From assembly GCF_002803845.1 (NCBI RefSeq), contig NZ_CP024985.1, forward strand, positions 4,402,001 to 4,466,000: a stretch of 64,000 bases of DNA, given 5' to 3'. The notes under the pieces are model-generated. The model was not told where the DNA came from. It did no database searches and worked only from the letters and a program-made list of their open reading frames with translations. Source of the DNA: Streptomyces lavendulae subsp. lavendulae. GTDB lineage: Bacteria; Actinomycetota; Actinomycetes; Streptomycetales; Streptomycetaceae. Shown here in pieces: positions 24,597-32,124 of this stretch (position 1 is its first letter; the number at the start of each line of letters is the position of its first letter). Made by a program: the position numbers and the translations under genes.

Positions 24597-25468
24597 CCGG
24601 AGCCGTTCTCCTCGGGGTGTGGGGGCTGGGCCTCGGCGGCCCAGCGCAGGGCCAGTTCGGAGACCTTGCGGGAGGCTTCGGCCACGGCCCGGGCGGGGTC
24701 GGCGCCCGCGGCCTCCGCGCGCGCGGCCGCGTAGCCGACCAGGAAGGTCGTCAGCGGGGCGGCGGGCCGGGCGACGCCGTGGGCGGCGTCACGGGCGACG
24801 TCGAGCAGGGTGGTGATGTCGACGTCGACGTCGATGCCGAGTTCGTCCTTGGCGGCGGTGATCCATTGCTCCAGCACGCTTCCATGCTCCCTGATCCGGG
24901 CGCGGGCCGCCGCCAGGTCTTCCCAGGTGTCGCAGTCGAAGGAGGCGAGGGGGTCGGCCGCGGTGACGGCGGTCAGCCGCAGCTCGGCGGTGAGCGCGCG
25001 CAGCGGGAGTCCGCGGAGGTGGCCGTGTTCGGCGGCGAGCAGGGCCGCCTCGCGGCGCAGCGGTTCGGCGCGGTAGGCGGCGACCAGGGGCTGGTCGCGG
25101 CCCTCGGGGTCCCTCAGCAGGGCCCCGTCCCCCGGGCCGCGCGACGCGGCGGCGAGCAGGGTCCGGACGGTGTCCGGGTCCAGGAAGGGCAGGTCGGCGG
25201 AGAGTACGAGGACCAGCTCGGCGGTGGTGGCCCGCAGCCCGGCCTCCAGCGCGGCCACGGGGCCGCCGCCGGGCGGGTCCTCCAGAGCCCAGCGGACGGG
25301 GCGTGCGGTGGGCCTGCGGGTGCCGACCACGACGGTGGCGGTGGCGTCCGCGCAGGCGGTCAGGACGCGGTCGAGGAGGGGGCGGCCGCCGACGGGGAGG
25401 GCGGGCTTGTCGGCCCCGCCGAGGCGCCGGGCGGCGCCGCCGGCCAGGACGATGGCGTCGTAGGTCAT
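24593..25468 (-). CDS. MobA-like NTP transferase fused to a DUF6457-type domain
   Basis: A 291-residue protein. Residues 1-195 are a nucleotidyltransferase of the MobA type with IVLAGGAARRLGGADKPALPVGG (start split: LAGGAARRLGG is the nucleotide loop), VLSADLPFLDP and FDCDTWEDLAAA. MobA attaches GMP to molybdopterin. The C-terminal 90 residues (LEQWITAAKDELGIDVDVDI onward to RKVSELALRWAAEAQ) resemble the DUF6457 domain that actinobacteria often place beside Moco genes. The fusion implies a Moco-linked role for that domain. It overlaps moeA by ATGA. The preceding 265 bp holds hairpin repeats and the convergent-free spacer to bpa. Confidence 0.88.
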   Translation of the reverse strand: MTYDAIVLAGGAARRLGGADKPALPVGGRPLLDRVLTACADATATVVVGTRRPTARPVRWALEDPPGGGPVAALEAGLRATTAELVLVLSADLPFLDPDTVRTLLAAASRGPGDGALLRDPEGRDQPLVAAYRAEPLRREAALLAAEHGHLRGLPLRALTAELRLTAVTAADPLASFDCDTWEDLAAARARIREHGSVLEQWITAAKDELGIDVDVDITTLLDVARDAAHGVARPAAPLTTFLVGYAAARAEAAGADPARAVAEASRKVSELALRWAAEAQPPHPEENGSG

Positions 25469-25594
25469 GCCCTTGAGTATGGGGGTGGCGTGGGGGCCGG
25501 GCGGGGGTCCGCTTACCCGGGCCTTAATCGGGCCGGCCGGGGTCGGCGGTTCCGCTGCGCGGCCCCTCCCCGCCCCACCCTTCGCCCGTTCCCC

Positions 25595-25659
25595 GGGGCT
25601 GCGCCCCGGACCCCGCTCGGGGCTGCGCCCCGGACGGTGCCGCCCGGGGGCTGCGCCCC
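25595..25659. repeat. Three copies of a 13-bp palindromic repeat
   Basis: GGGGCTGCGCCCC occurs at 25595-25607, 25619-25631 and 25647-25659, each with further CC/GG flanks. Each copy can fold as a short hairpin. They lie between the bpa and mobA-like genes, which are in the same orientation, so they may form a composite terminator after bpa or a palindromic intergenic repeat family of this genome. Confidence 0.7.
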
Positions 25660-25732
25660 GGGGCGGTGCCGCCGGGGGCGGGAACGGTGACTGGGCCGGA
25701 ACGGGGAGGCGTTCCTACCCCGTTGGGGGTGG

Positions 25733-26290
25733 TTACAGGTACGGGCCCGAGCGGATCGCGCCGTGGGGGCCGTCTTCGTCCTCGTCGTGCGGGGCGCCCG
25801 CCGGAAGGGCGCGCCGCATCTGCTCCAGCTGCGCCCGCGCCGCCATCTGCTGTGCGAACAGGGCCGTCTGGATCCCGTGGAAGAGGCCCTCCAGCCAGCC
25901 CACCAACTGCGCCTGCGCGATCCGCAGTTCCGCCTCGGAAGGGATCGCCTCCTCCGTGAAGGGGAGGGACAGGCGCTCCAGTTCCTCGACCAACTCCGGC
26001 GCGAGGCCGTCCTCAAGTTCCTTCACCGAGGCGGCGTGGATGTCCTTGAGCCGGACCCGGCTCGCCTCGTCGAGGGGTGCGGCGCGCACCTCTTCCAGGA
26101 GTTGTTTGATCATGCTGCCGATCCGCATGACCTTGGCAGGCTGTTCGACCATCTCCGTCACCGGGACCTCGCGCGACTCGTCATCGGCGCCGCCGACCGC
26201 CGTCCCGTCCTGTCCCACGATCAGGACGTGCGGGGGACTGTCCTGCGACCGTTCACTCCTCGGCATCTCCATGCCGTCATTCTCTCGCAC
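25733..26290 (-). CDS. bpa: Bacterial proteasome activator (Bpa/DUF2587) homologue
   Basis: A protein of about 185 residues matching the Bpa (PafE) family, a ring-forming ATP-independent activator of the actinobacterial 20S proteasome. A low-complexity acidic N-terminus is followed by the four-helix core: VMRIGSMIKQLLEEVRAAPL, LKDIHAASVKELEDGLAPEL and QAQLVGWLEGLFHGIQTALF. The C-terminus ends GPYL, whereas the mycobacterial activator ends GQYL, the motif that docks in the proteasome alpha ring. The tyrosine and terminal leucine are kept. GTG 26290 is used; an in-frame ATG at 26272 is an alternative. No proteasome genes are in the window. Confidence 0.85.
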   Translation of the reverse strand: MRENDGMEMPRSERSQDSPPHVLIVGQDGTAVGGADDESREVPVTEMVEQPAKVMRIGSMIKQLLEEVRAAPLDEASRVRLKDIHAASVKELEDGLAPELVEELERLSLPFTEEAIPSEAELRIAQAQLVGWLEGLFHGIQTALFAQQMAARAQLEQMRRALPAGAPHDEDEDGPHGAIRSGPYL

Positions 26291-26354
26291 ACCGTCCTAC
26301 TCACACGGTGTGCCCCCGTACGGGCGTGATCCACCCTGTACGGGGGCCGCAACC

Positions 26355-29216
26355 TCAGCCCGCCGCCCGGCGGGCCAGTGCGCCGTTCGAACGCGTGACG
26401 AGGGCCGCCAGGAGGGCCGCGCCGAGCGGGACCAGGACCAGCAGTCCGGCGATGGTGTCCCACGGCAGCGCGATCGGCACGTAGATGTCGGCGTCGCGCG
26501 CCGTGGCGTAGCCCAGCTCGATGCCGTGCTGCACCAGGCGGCGCTGTTCGTTCTCCTGGGTGAGCCGCAGTCCGACCGCGGGCAGGATGCCCGCCGCGGA
26601 GCCGAGCACCACGCCCATCAGGGCGACCACCCCGCACTGGAAGCCGCTGAGCGTCCGGCGCACCCGGGGGGCCGCGCCGACCGCGGCCAGCGTCTTCAGG
26701 TCGGCCTCGGAGTCCGCCTGGGCCAGGCCGGTCGCGATGCCGGCCGCGCCGATGGTGACCAGGCCCGCGAAGACGCTGAGCGCGAGGACGCCCACCGTGC
26801 TCTGCTCCTGGTAACCCGACTCGATCCTGACCTGGGCGTCGGCGCCCAACCGGTCGATGTCCCCGTCGAGCCGCTGCCGCTGTTCGCCGGTGGCCTTCCC
26901 GTCGAGGGTGAAGTACGAGCCGACGGGGGCGGTGGCGATGCCGGCGGCCTTGGCGGCGGCGGGCGGGACCACCAGGTGCACGCCCCAGGCGTTCGTTCCG
27001 GCCGGGGCCGTGTGGACCGTGAGCCGCTTGTCCTCGCCGGGCGGATCGGCGCGCTTTTCGAGGGCCGCGTCGGCCGCCGCCGGGTCGGTGACGATCCGCA
27101 GGGTGACCTTGCCGTCCTTGACGATGCGCGGGTCGAAGGCCACGGCCCGGCCGTCCTTCAGCGCCGCCACGGAGCCGGGGTCGGTGACCGCCAGCACGGA
27201 CATCAGCTTCTCGTCGGCGACGACGGTCTCGGGGAGGTGGTTGAACTCCGGTATCGCACAGCGCGGGTCCTGCCGCAGCCGCTTGGCCTCGTCCGGGGGG
27301 AAGGAGGCGGGCCCGTGTTCGGCCTCGTTGAGCGGGCAGCGCTGTTCCTTCGGGGTGATGACCTCGACCCGGCCGCAGCCCGGTTCCGAGGAGCCCTGGG
27401 AGCAGCCCGGGTTGCCGACGACGAGCCGCTGCGCGTCGGCCCGTACGGCCAGCGGCAGGTCCTTCGCGAGGGTGTCGCGCAGGGCCGGTACGTCCTTGTG
27501 GCCGCGGTTGTCGCCGGCTATCAGGTAGCCGGACCCGGAGGGGAGTTCGGCGGTGTACTCGTGGCGGGCCTGGACGTCCTTGCTGTGCTGGTACGTGGAG
27601 ACGGCCACGGTTCCGGCGACGGCGGCCAGGACGGCGGCCACGGCGGGTGCCGTACGCCCCCGGTTGCGGACGGCGTCGCGCAGGGCGAGCCGGGGTGACA
27701 GCGGCAGCATCCGGCCCAGCCGCCCGAAGAGCCCGACCAGCACCGGGGTGAGGGCGACGACGCCCAGCTCGGCGAGGGCGCTGCCGCCCGAGACGAAGGT
27801 GGGGCTGACCCGGTACTCGGCCCCGTAGAGGGCGATCGCGACGCCGGCGGCGATGGCGAGCAGGCCGATGACGGGCAGCACCCGGCCGGCCCGGCGGACG
27901 CCGCGGCGGCCGGTGAGGGAGGCGAGCACGGTCTGCCGGGAGGCGGTGACGGCGGGGGCGATCGCGGACAGCAGGCCGGTCAGCACCGCGAGCAGGGCGA
28001 TCCCGAGGAGCTCCGCCGGGCGAACGCCGAAGCCGCCGAACCGGCTGCCGATCTGCTCTTCGAGCACCGGCCGCAGCCCGAGGGTCAGGGCCGTTCCGAT
28101 CGCGGTGCCGGCGAGGGCGGCGACGGCGCCGATCACCAGGCCGCCGGAGAGGACGACGGCGCGGATGTGCCGGCGGTCGCCGCCGTTGGCGCCGACCAGG
28201 CCGAGCTGGCGGCGCGAGCGCCGGGCGCCGACCGCGAAGGCGGGTCCGGCGAGCAGGCAGATCTCCAGCATGGTCAGGGCCACGACGGTGGCCAGGACGG
28301 CCCGTTCGGTGACCTTGCCCCCGCCGCCGTCCTGGGTGTAGCGGTCCTTGGGCTCCTGCTTGAACAAGGGCACTTCGGAGTCGGCGGGCGGCCGCAGGGT
28401 CACGGCGCGGGAGTTGACCAGGGCGCCCTTGGCGTTGGCCGCCGTGACCGCGTTCCACGTGAAACCCTCGCCGCCGATGGAGACGAGGTAGGAGGTGTAG
28501 GTGTGGAGTCCGGTCCCGGAGTCGGCCCGCAGGGCCCGGTCCAGCGGGGTGAACAAGGTCCCGGGGAGGGCCAGGAGTTCGGCGCGCCGCAGCTCGGACG
28601 GGAGCTCGTAGGCGCCCACGATGCGGTAGGAGGAGGGGGAGCCGCGCGGGGTGGCCGCGGAGCCGACGTGCAGCCCGGACTCCTTCAGGAAGCTGTTGGT
28701 GGCGATGACCTCGCCGGGCCCCTGCGGCAGCCGGCCGCGGTCGAGCGTGATCAGGCCGCGGGTCAGCGGGTTGTGCACGTCCAGTTCGCGTAGTTCGGTC
28801 ATGAGCAGCCCGTGGACGGTGTGCACCTTGATGCTGCCCTTGCCGTCCTCGGCGACCTGGGCGCCGGCCGGGATCGCGGCCTTCAGCGAGGACTGCTTCT
28901 TCTCCGGGTCGGGCCGGTACTTGTCGTAGCCGCCGACGGGGGCGTAGCGCTCGCCGTCGGGGTGCTGGAGGATCGGGCCGTCGAGGCCGGTCTCGGAGAA
29001 CCGGGCGTCGGCGGCGCCGATCTGACGGGTCAGCCGCTGCTCGGTGGTGAGCTCGGAGCTGCGCAGGGTGAGGTCGGCGGCGCTCACCCCGACGATCGGC
29101 AGGGCGATCATCGAGAGGACCAGGACGCTGCGGCCCTTGGCGCGCCAGGCGTCGCGGCGGGCGATGCGCAGGGCCGCGACCCAGGGGTGGTACCAGGATC
29201 CGAACAGGGAACTCAC
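26355..29216 (-). CDS. FtsX-like ABC transporter permease
   Basis: A 953-residue integral membrane permease of the MacB/FtsX type with two large extracytoplasmic domains. Membrane segments are visible near the N-terminus (VLVLSMIALPIVGVSAADL), a central cluster (about residues 300-560, including AVLATVVALTMLEICLLAGP) and a C-terminal cluster ending in IAGLLVLVPLGAALLAALV. The FtsX signature GxxNGGDRRHIRAVVLS-like (LGLVGANGGDRRHIRAVVLS) is present twice in related form. Such systems export lipids, peptides or antibiotics, or act as mechanotransmitters. The ATG overlaps the ATPase stop by four bases. A one-mismatch parS-like sequence lies inside it. Confidence 0.88.
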   Translation of the reverse strand: MSSLFGSWYHPWVAALRIARRDAWRAKGRSVLVLSMIALPIVGVSAADLTLRSSELTTEQRLTRQIGAADARFSETGLDGPILQHPDGERYAPVGGYDKYRPDPEKKQSSLKAAIPAGAQVAEDGKGSIKVHTVHGLLMTELRELDVHNPLTRGLITLDRGRLPQGPGEVIATNSFLKESGLHVGSAATPRGSPSSYRIVGAYELPSELRRAELLALPGTLFTPLDRALRADSGTGLHTYTSYLVSIGGEGFTWNAVTAANAKGALVNSRAVTLRPPADSEVPLFKQEPKDRYTQDGGGGKVTERAVLATVVALTMLEICLLAGPAFAVGARRSRRQLGLVGANGGDRRHIRAVVLSGGLVIGAVAALAGTAIGTALTLGLRPVLEEQIGSRFGGFGVRPAELLGIALLAVLTGLLSAIAPAVTASRQTVLASLTGRRGVRRAGRVLPVIGLLAIAAGVAIALYGAEYRVSPTFVSGGSALAELGVVALTPVLVGLFGRLGRMLPLSPRLALRDAVRNRGRTAPAVAAVLAAVAGTVAVSTYQHSKDVQARHEYTAELPSGSGYLIAGDNRGHKDVPALRDTLAKDLPLAVRADAQRLVVGNPGCSQGSSEPGCGRVEVITPKEQRCPLNEAEHGPASFPPDEAKRLRQDPRCAIPEFNHLPETVVADEKLMSVLAVTDPGSVAALKDGRAVAFDPRIVKDGKVTLRIVTDPAAADAALEKRADPPGEDKRLTVHTAPAGTNAWGVHLVVPPAAAKAAGIATAPVGSYFTLDGKATGEQRQRLDGDIDRLGADAQVRIESGYQEQSTVGVLALSVFAGLVTIGAAGIATGLAQADSEADLKTLAAVGAAPRVRRTLSGFQCGVVALMGVVLGSAAGILPAVGLRLTQENEQRRLVQHGIELGYATARDADIYVPIALPWDTIAGLLVLVPLGAALLAALVTRSNGALARRAAG
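28452..28465. promoter_or_regulatory. Degenerate parS-like sequence inside the permease gene
   Basis: GTTCCACGTGAAAC differs from the parS consensus at one position (T to C at base 4). It lies within coding sequence, 5.1 kb from the perfect site in moeA. Near-consensus sites can be weakly bound by ParB, but chance occurrence cannot be excluded. Confidence 0.35.
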
Positions 29217-30004
29217 AGGCCGGCCGCCCGCCCGGAGAGCAGCGAGTCGGCCCGGCTGCGCAGGGTTTCGTCGACGACGCTGCCGTCGCGCAGGAAGACG
29301 ACCCGGTCGGCCCAGGCGGCGAACCGGGGTTCGTGGGTGACAAGGATGCCGGCGGCGCCCGCGTCGCAGCGGGAGCGCAGCAGGGCGAGGACGGATTCGC
29401 CAGTCTCGGAGTCGAGGGCGCCGGTGGGTTCGTCGGCGAGGACCAGCCGGCGGTTGCCGACCAGGGCGCGGGCGAGGGCGACGCGCTGCTGCTGGCCGCC
29501 GGACATCTCGTCGGGGAAGCGGTCGGCGAGGGGACGCAGGTTGATCTCGTCCAGGGAGGCGAGGGCGGCGGCGCGGGCCTTGCGGGCGGAGGTGCCGTCG
29601 AGTTCGAGGGGCAGGGCCACGTTCTCGGCGGCGGTGAGGGCCGGGATGAGGTTGTAGTCCTGGAAGACGTAGCCGATGCTGCGGCGGCGCAGGGCGGCGA
29701 GCTGTCGGCGTCCCGCGGTGGTGATGTCCATGCCTTCGACGATCACGTGGCCGCTGGTGGGGGTGTCGAGTCCGCCCGCGAGGGTGAGCAGGGTGGACTT
29801 CCCGGAGCCGGAGGGGCCCATGACGGCGACGAGTTCTCCGGCGTGGACGCTCAGGTCGATCCCGCGCAGGGCGTGCACCTCGGTGGCGCCGCTGCCGTGG
29901 GTGCGGACGAGCCGGTCGAGCCGGAGCACGGGCTGGGAGGCGGACCGGGGCGCGGAGTGGCCCCCGGTCCGGGGTATGGCATGGGAACGGTGCTGGTCAG
30001 GCAT
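29213..30004 (-). CDS. ABC transporter ATP-binding protein
   Basis: A 263-residue ATPase of the MacB/LolD type. It has Walker A GPSGSGKSTLL, Q-loop region YVFQDYNLIPALTAAENV, signature MSGGQQQRVALARAL, Walker B RRLVLADEPTGALD and switch VTHEPRFAAWADRV. A Ser/Arg/His-rich N-terminal extension of about 35 residues precedes the domain. ATG 30004 follows GGGGGATC. It is coupled to the permease by ATGA and lies 26 bp after padR, so regulator, ATPase and permease form one operon. Confidence 0.93.
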   Translation of the reverse strand: MPDQHRSHAIPRTGGHSAPRSASQPVLRLDRLVRTHGSGATEVHALRGIDLSVHAGELVAVMGPSGSGKSTLLTLAGGLDTPTSGHVIVEGMDITTAGRRQLAALRRRSIGYVFQDYNLIPALTAAENVALPLELDGTSARKARAAALASLDEINLRPLADRFPDEMSGGQQQRVALARALVGNRRLVLADEPTGALDSETGESVLALLRSRCDAGAAGILVTHEPRFAAWADRVVFLRDGSVVDETLRSRADSLLSGRAAGL

Positions 30005-30030
30005 GAAAGATCCCCCTGGGAGGGTGTGGT

Positions 30031-30687
30031 TCAGCCGCGCCGGGTACGGGCGCTGCGGGACCGGACGGCGGTGGTGTCTGCGGCGGGGCCGGTGGCCGGG
30101 GGCGCCGCGGGGGCGGCCGGCGGTGCGGGCTCGGCGGCGGCGCGGGCGGCCAGCCGGACCAGCCGGGACTCGGAGTGGTCGAGCCAGCGGGCCTCGGCCT
30201 CGGTCTGGAAGATGAGCTGTTCCAGCACCAGCAGCCAGGCCAGGTCGTCGCGTTCGTCGGCGCGGCCGCCCTCGATGGCGGTGATGGCCTGGGCCTTGAG
30301 CCGCGTGTAGTCCTGCATCGCCTGGATGGTGGCGTGCCGCTGGGACTGGATGACGGCGCGGATGTCCACGCCGGGGGCGCCGACGGCCATGGCGAGCTTG
30401 ATGGAGAGCTCGTCTCGGGGCGGGTTGGTGCGGTCGACGGGGCGCTCGTACCACTCGCGGAGTTCGCTGCGGCCGGTGTCGGTGATGGCGTAGAGGGTGT
30501 GCCCGGCGGCGTCCTCACCGCCGGGGGCGACGAGTCCGTCGCGCTCCAGGCGGCTGAGGGTCGTGTACACCTGCCCGACGTTGAGCGGCCAGGTGGAGCC
30601 GGTGCGGGATTCGAATTCGGAACGCAGCTGGGACCCGTAGCGGGGCCCCCGTTCCAGCAGGGCGAGAAGCCCGTGACGGATCGACAT
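30031..30687 (-). CDS. PadR-family transcriptional regulator
   Basis: A 218-residue PadR-type repressor. The winged helix runs from MSIRHGLLALLERGPRYGSQL through GSTWPLNVGQVYTTLSRLERDGLV. The C-terminal dimerisation helices include LSIKLAMAVGAPGVDIRAVI and RDDLAWLLVLEQLIFQTEAEARWLDH-type segments, then an Ala/Pro-rich tail. PadR regulators commonly repress their own multidrug or lipid ABC exporter operon. Here two perfect palindromes overlap the start codon and upstream region, supporting autorepression. Confidence 0.9.
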   Translation of the reverse strand: MSIRHGLLALLERGPRYGSQLRSEFESRTGSTWPLNVGQVYTTLSRLERDGLVAPGGEDAAGHTLYAITDTGRSELREWYERPVDRTNPPRDELSIKLAMAVGAPGVDIRAVIQSQRHATIQAMQDYTRLKAQAITAIEGGRADERDDLAWLLVLEQLIFQTEAEARWLDHSESRLVRLAARAAAEPAPPAAPAAPPATGPAADTTAVRSRSARTRRG

Positions 30688-30721
30688 ACTGAGTATGTAT
30701 ACCGCTACATACTCAGTATGT
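30684..30721. promoter_or_regulatory. Paired palindromic operators of the PadR operon
   Basis: ACATACT-G-AGTATGT (30684-30698) and ACATACT-C-AGTATGT (30707-30721) are perfect 7-1-7 palindromes differing only in the central base. Their centres are 23 bp apart, about two helical turns. The first covers the padR start codon (30685-30687). TA-rich ATAC...GTAT dyads are typical PadR targets, so binding here would block both initiation of transcription and the region around the start. Confidence 0.85.
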
Positions 30722-30759
30722 ATACCCGGTATGGCGTGTCGGGGGCCCCGGACGCGGGG

Positions 30760-31347
30760 CTAGCGCCCCTGGCGCAGCCGCACGCCCATGTACCCCAGGC
30801 CCAGTCCCATCAGGGCCAGTCCGGTGCCGAGCGGCAGCATGTGCGCGGCCAGGTCGGCGGCCCGTCCGTTGGCCTCCGTGCCGATCGCGGCGGACGCGGA
30901 GGGGTGGCCCGGGCCGGGGCTGCGGGGGGAGGTCCGGGGAGGGGTCTGGGGGGAGGTCCGGGAAGGGTTCCGGGCGGGGTCCGGGGTGGCGCCGGGCGGC
31001 AGGTGCGGGGAGGCCGGGGGCTCCGGGCGCTGGGGTCTCGGGCGGGCCGGGTGCGCCGCGTGGGGGGCTGCGGCGAACTCGGCGGCGGGGGGTTCCGTGG
31101 CGGGCCGCCCGGGGTGCTCCCGGCCGACGCCCGCCGCACTGCCGGCGAGCTCCTCGTACGCCTCTTCCGGTACTTCGGCCACCGCGGCGGCGGCCTTCGC
31201 CGCGGCGGTGGCGGCCGCGCGCGCGGCCGCCACCGCCGCCGGGGCCAGGGCGGGGGGCGGCGGTCCCGCGGGCGCGGCGGCCAGCAGGGCGACGCCGGCC
31301 AGTACGGCCCCGGCGGTCCAGCGCGGCGCGCGCGGGCGTCGAGTCAC
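30760..31347 (-). CDS. Pro/Ala-rich surface protein with C-terminal membrane anchor
   Basis: A 195-residue protein. The N-terminus MTRRPRAPRWTAGAVLAGVA with a following hydrophobic run and PAGPPPP turn reads as a signal peptide. The middle is Pro/Ala/Ser/Thr-rich with no fold expected. The C-terminus has one hydrophobic helix (MLPLGTGLALMGLGLGYMGV) followed by RLRQGR, a membrane anchor with a positive cytoplasmic tail. This is the layout of cell-wall-spanning stalk proteins; no LPXTG is present. Function unknown. Composition bias makes sequence comparison weak, but the anchor and signal support a real gene. Confidence 0.65.
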   Translation of the reverse strand: MTRRPRAPRWTAGAVLAGVALLAAAPAGPPPPALAPAAVAAARAAATAAAKAAAAVAEVPEEAYEELAGSAAGVGREHPGRPATEPPAAEFAAAPHAAHPARPRPQRPEPPASPHLPPGATPDPARNPSRTSPQTPPRTSPRSPGPGHPSASAAIGTEANGRAADLAAHMLPLGTGLALMGLGLGYMGVRLRQGR

Positions 31348-31536
31348 GGGGAGCCCCTCCCCTTCCGTGCGGCCGGGACGCGGGGACGCCGGGGCGGCGG
31401 GACCGAGGCGTCGGGATCGAGGCGTCGGAATGACGTCCTCAGATTTACATAGTGGGGCAAAACCGGCATCCCGGGCCGTCCATGAGGGTGGCCCGGGGGT
31501 GGAGGTCAGTCCTTCGGCGGTGCCCCGACGGCGGCC

Positions 31537-31974
31537 CTACCGCGAGGGATTGGCCAGCGAGGCGGATCCGCACAGCTGCCGGTAGCCGCGGTCGTCGAAG
31601 GCGGCGGCCTCCACGCCGACGCGGGAGATGCCCCGGGCGTCGTCCAGCGAGGTGGTCCAGCTCTGGCTGCTGCCCGAACCGTTGGAGTTCAGGCGCCACG
31701 GCCAGTACCGGGTGTGCCCGGCGCCGTCGAGCGTGTAGAGGCGCACGCCCGCGATCCGGGAGTCGTCGGCGGTGTCGACGGCGGTCAGCCGCAGCTCGCG
31801 CAGGGCGCCCCGGCCGGCCCAGGTCCAGGTGGCACTGCCGTATGCCCCCGGGGAGGAGCAGTCGGAGGTAACGGAAGCGGCGGCGGACGCGGGGGCGGCG
31901 AGCAGGGCGGCGACGGCGGTGGCCACGGCCGAGACGGTCAGCGAACGGGAGACGGTGCGCAAGGGTTCCTCCAT
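31537..31974 (-). CDS. Small secreted protein of unknown function
   Basis: A 145-residue protein with a clear signal peptide (TVSRSLTVSAVATAVAALLAAP then ASAA cleavage region). The mature domain of about 110 residues has two cysteines (in SDCSSPG and RQLCGSA), probably forming one disulfide. It is rich in Trp, Tyr, Ser and Gly with alternating polar/hydrophobic pattern (YGSATWTWAGRGALRELRLTAVD), suggesting a small beta-sandwich. I do not recognise the family. An in-frame Met shortly downstream is not available, so ATG 31974 is used. It has no operon partner. Confidence 0.7.
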   Translation of the reverse strand: MEEPLRTVSRSLTVSAVATAVAALLAAPASAAASVTSDCSSPGAYGSATWTWAGRGALRELRLTAVDTADDSRIAGVRLYTLDGAGHTRYWPWRLNSNGSGSSQSWTTSLDDARGISRVGVEAAAFDDRGYRQLCGSASLANPSR

Positions 31975-32010
31975 CGTGTGGTGGAGGAACCCTCCCGTGG
32001 ACGCGTCACC

Positions 32011-32064
32011 GGCGCACCGAGGCGCACCGGCGCACCGAGGCGCACCGGCGCACCGAGGCGCACG
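32011..32064. repeat. Three 18-bp tandem repeats
   Basis: GGCGCACCGAGGCGCACC occurs at 32011-32028 and 32029-32046, with a third copy at 32047-32064 differing in its last base. Two further partial copies containing CGAGGCGCACGACCGCT follow to about 32094. They fill the gap between the secreted-protein start and the kinase stop. No coding or regulatory role is evident; slippage is the simplest explanation. Confidence 0.75.
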
Positions 32065-32124
32065 ACCGCTTCCCGAGGCGCACGACCGCTCCGGGAAGCC
32101 GACCGGCCGGTGCGCTCCGGGGTT

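Noticed and set aside
25595..25659. Insertion-sequence ends
   Set aside because: No transposase gene or flanking target duplication; the three palindromes are short and self-complementary.
26221..29343. 1040-codon minus-strand frame over the ABC permease
   Set aside because: It is a different frame of the same strand as the permease and is Arg/Pro-rich; the FtsX-type sequence is in the frame of 26355-29216.
32011..32094. CRISPR-like tandem repeat
   Set aside because: Units are directly adjacent without spacers, 18 bp long, with no cas genes; it is a simple tandem repeat.
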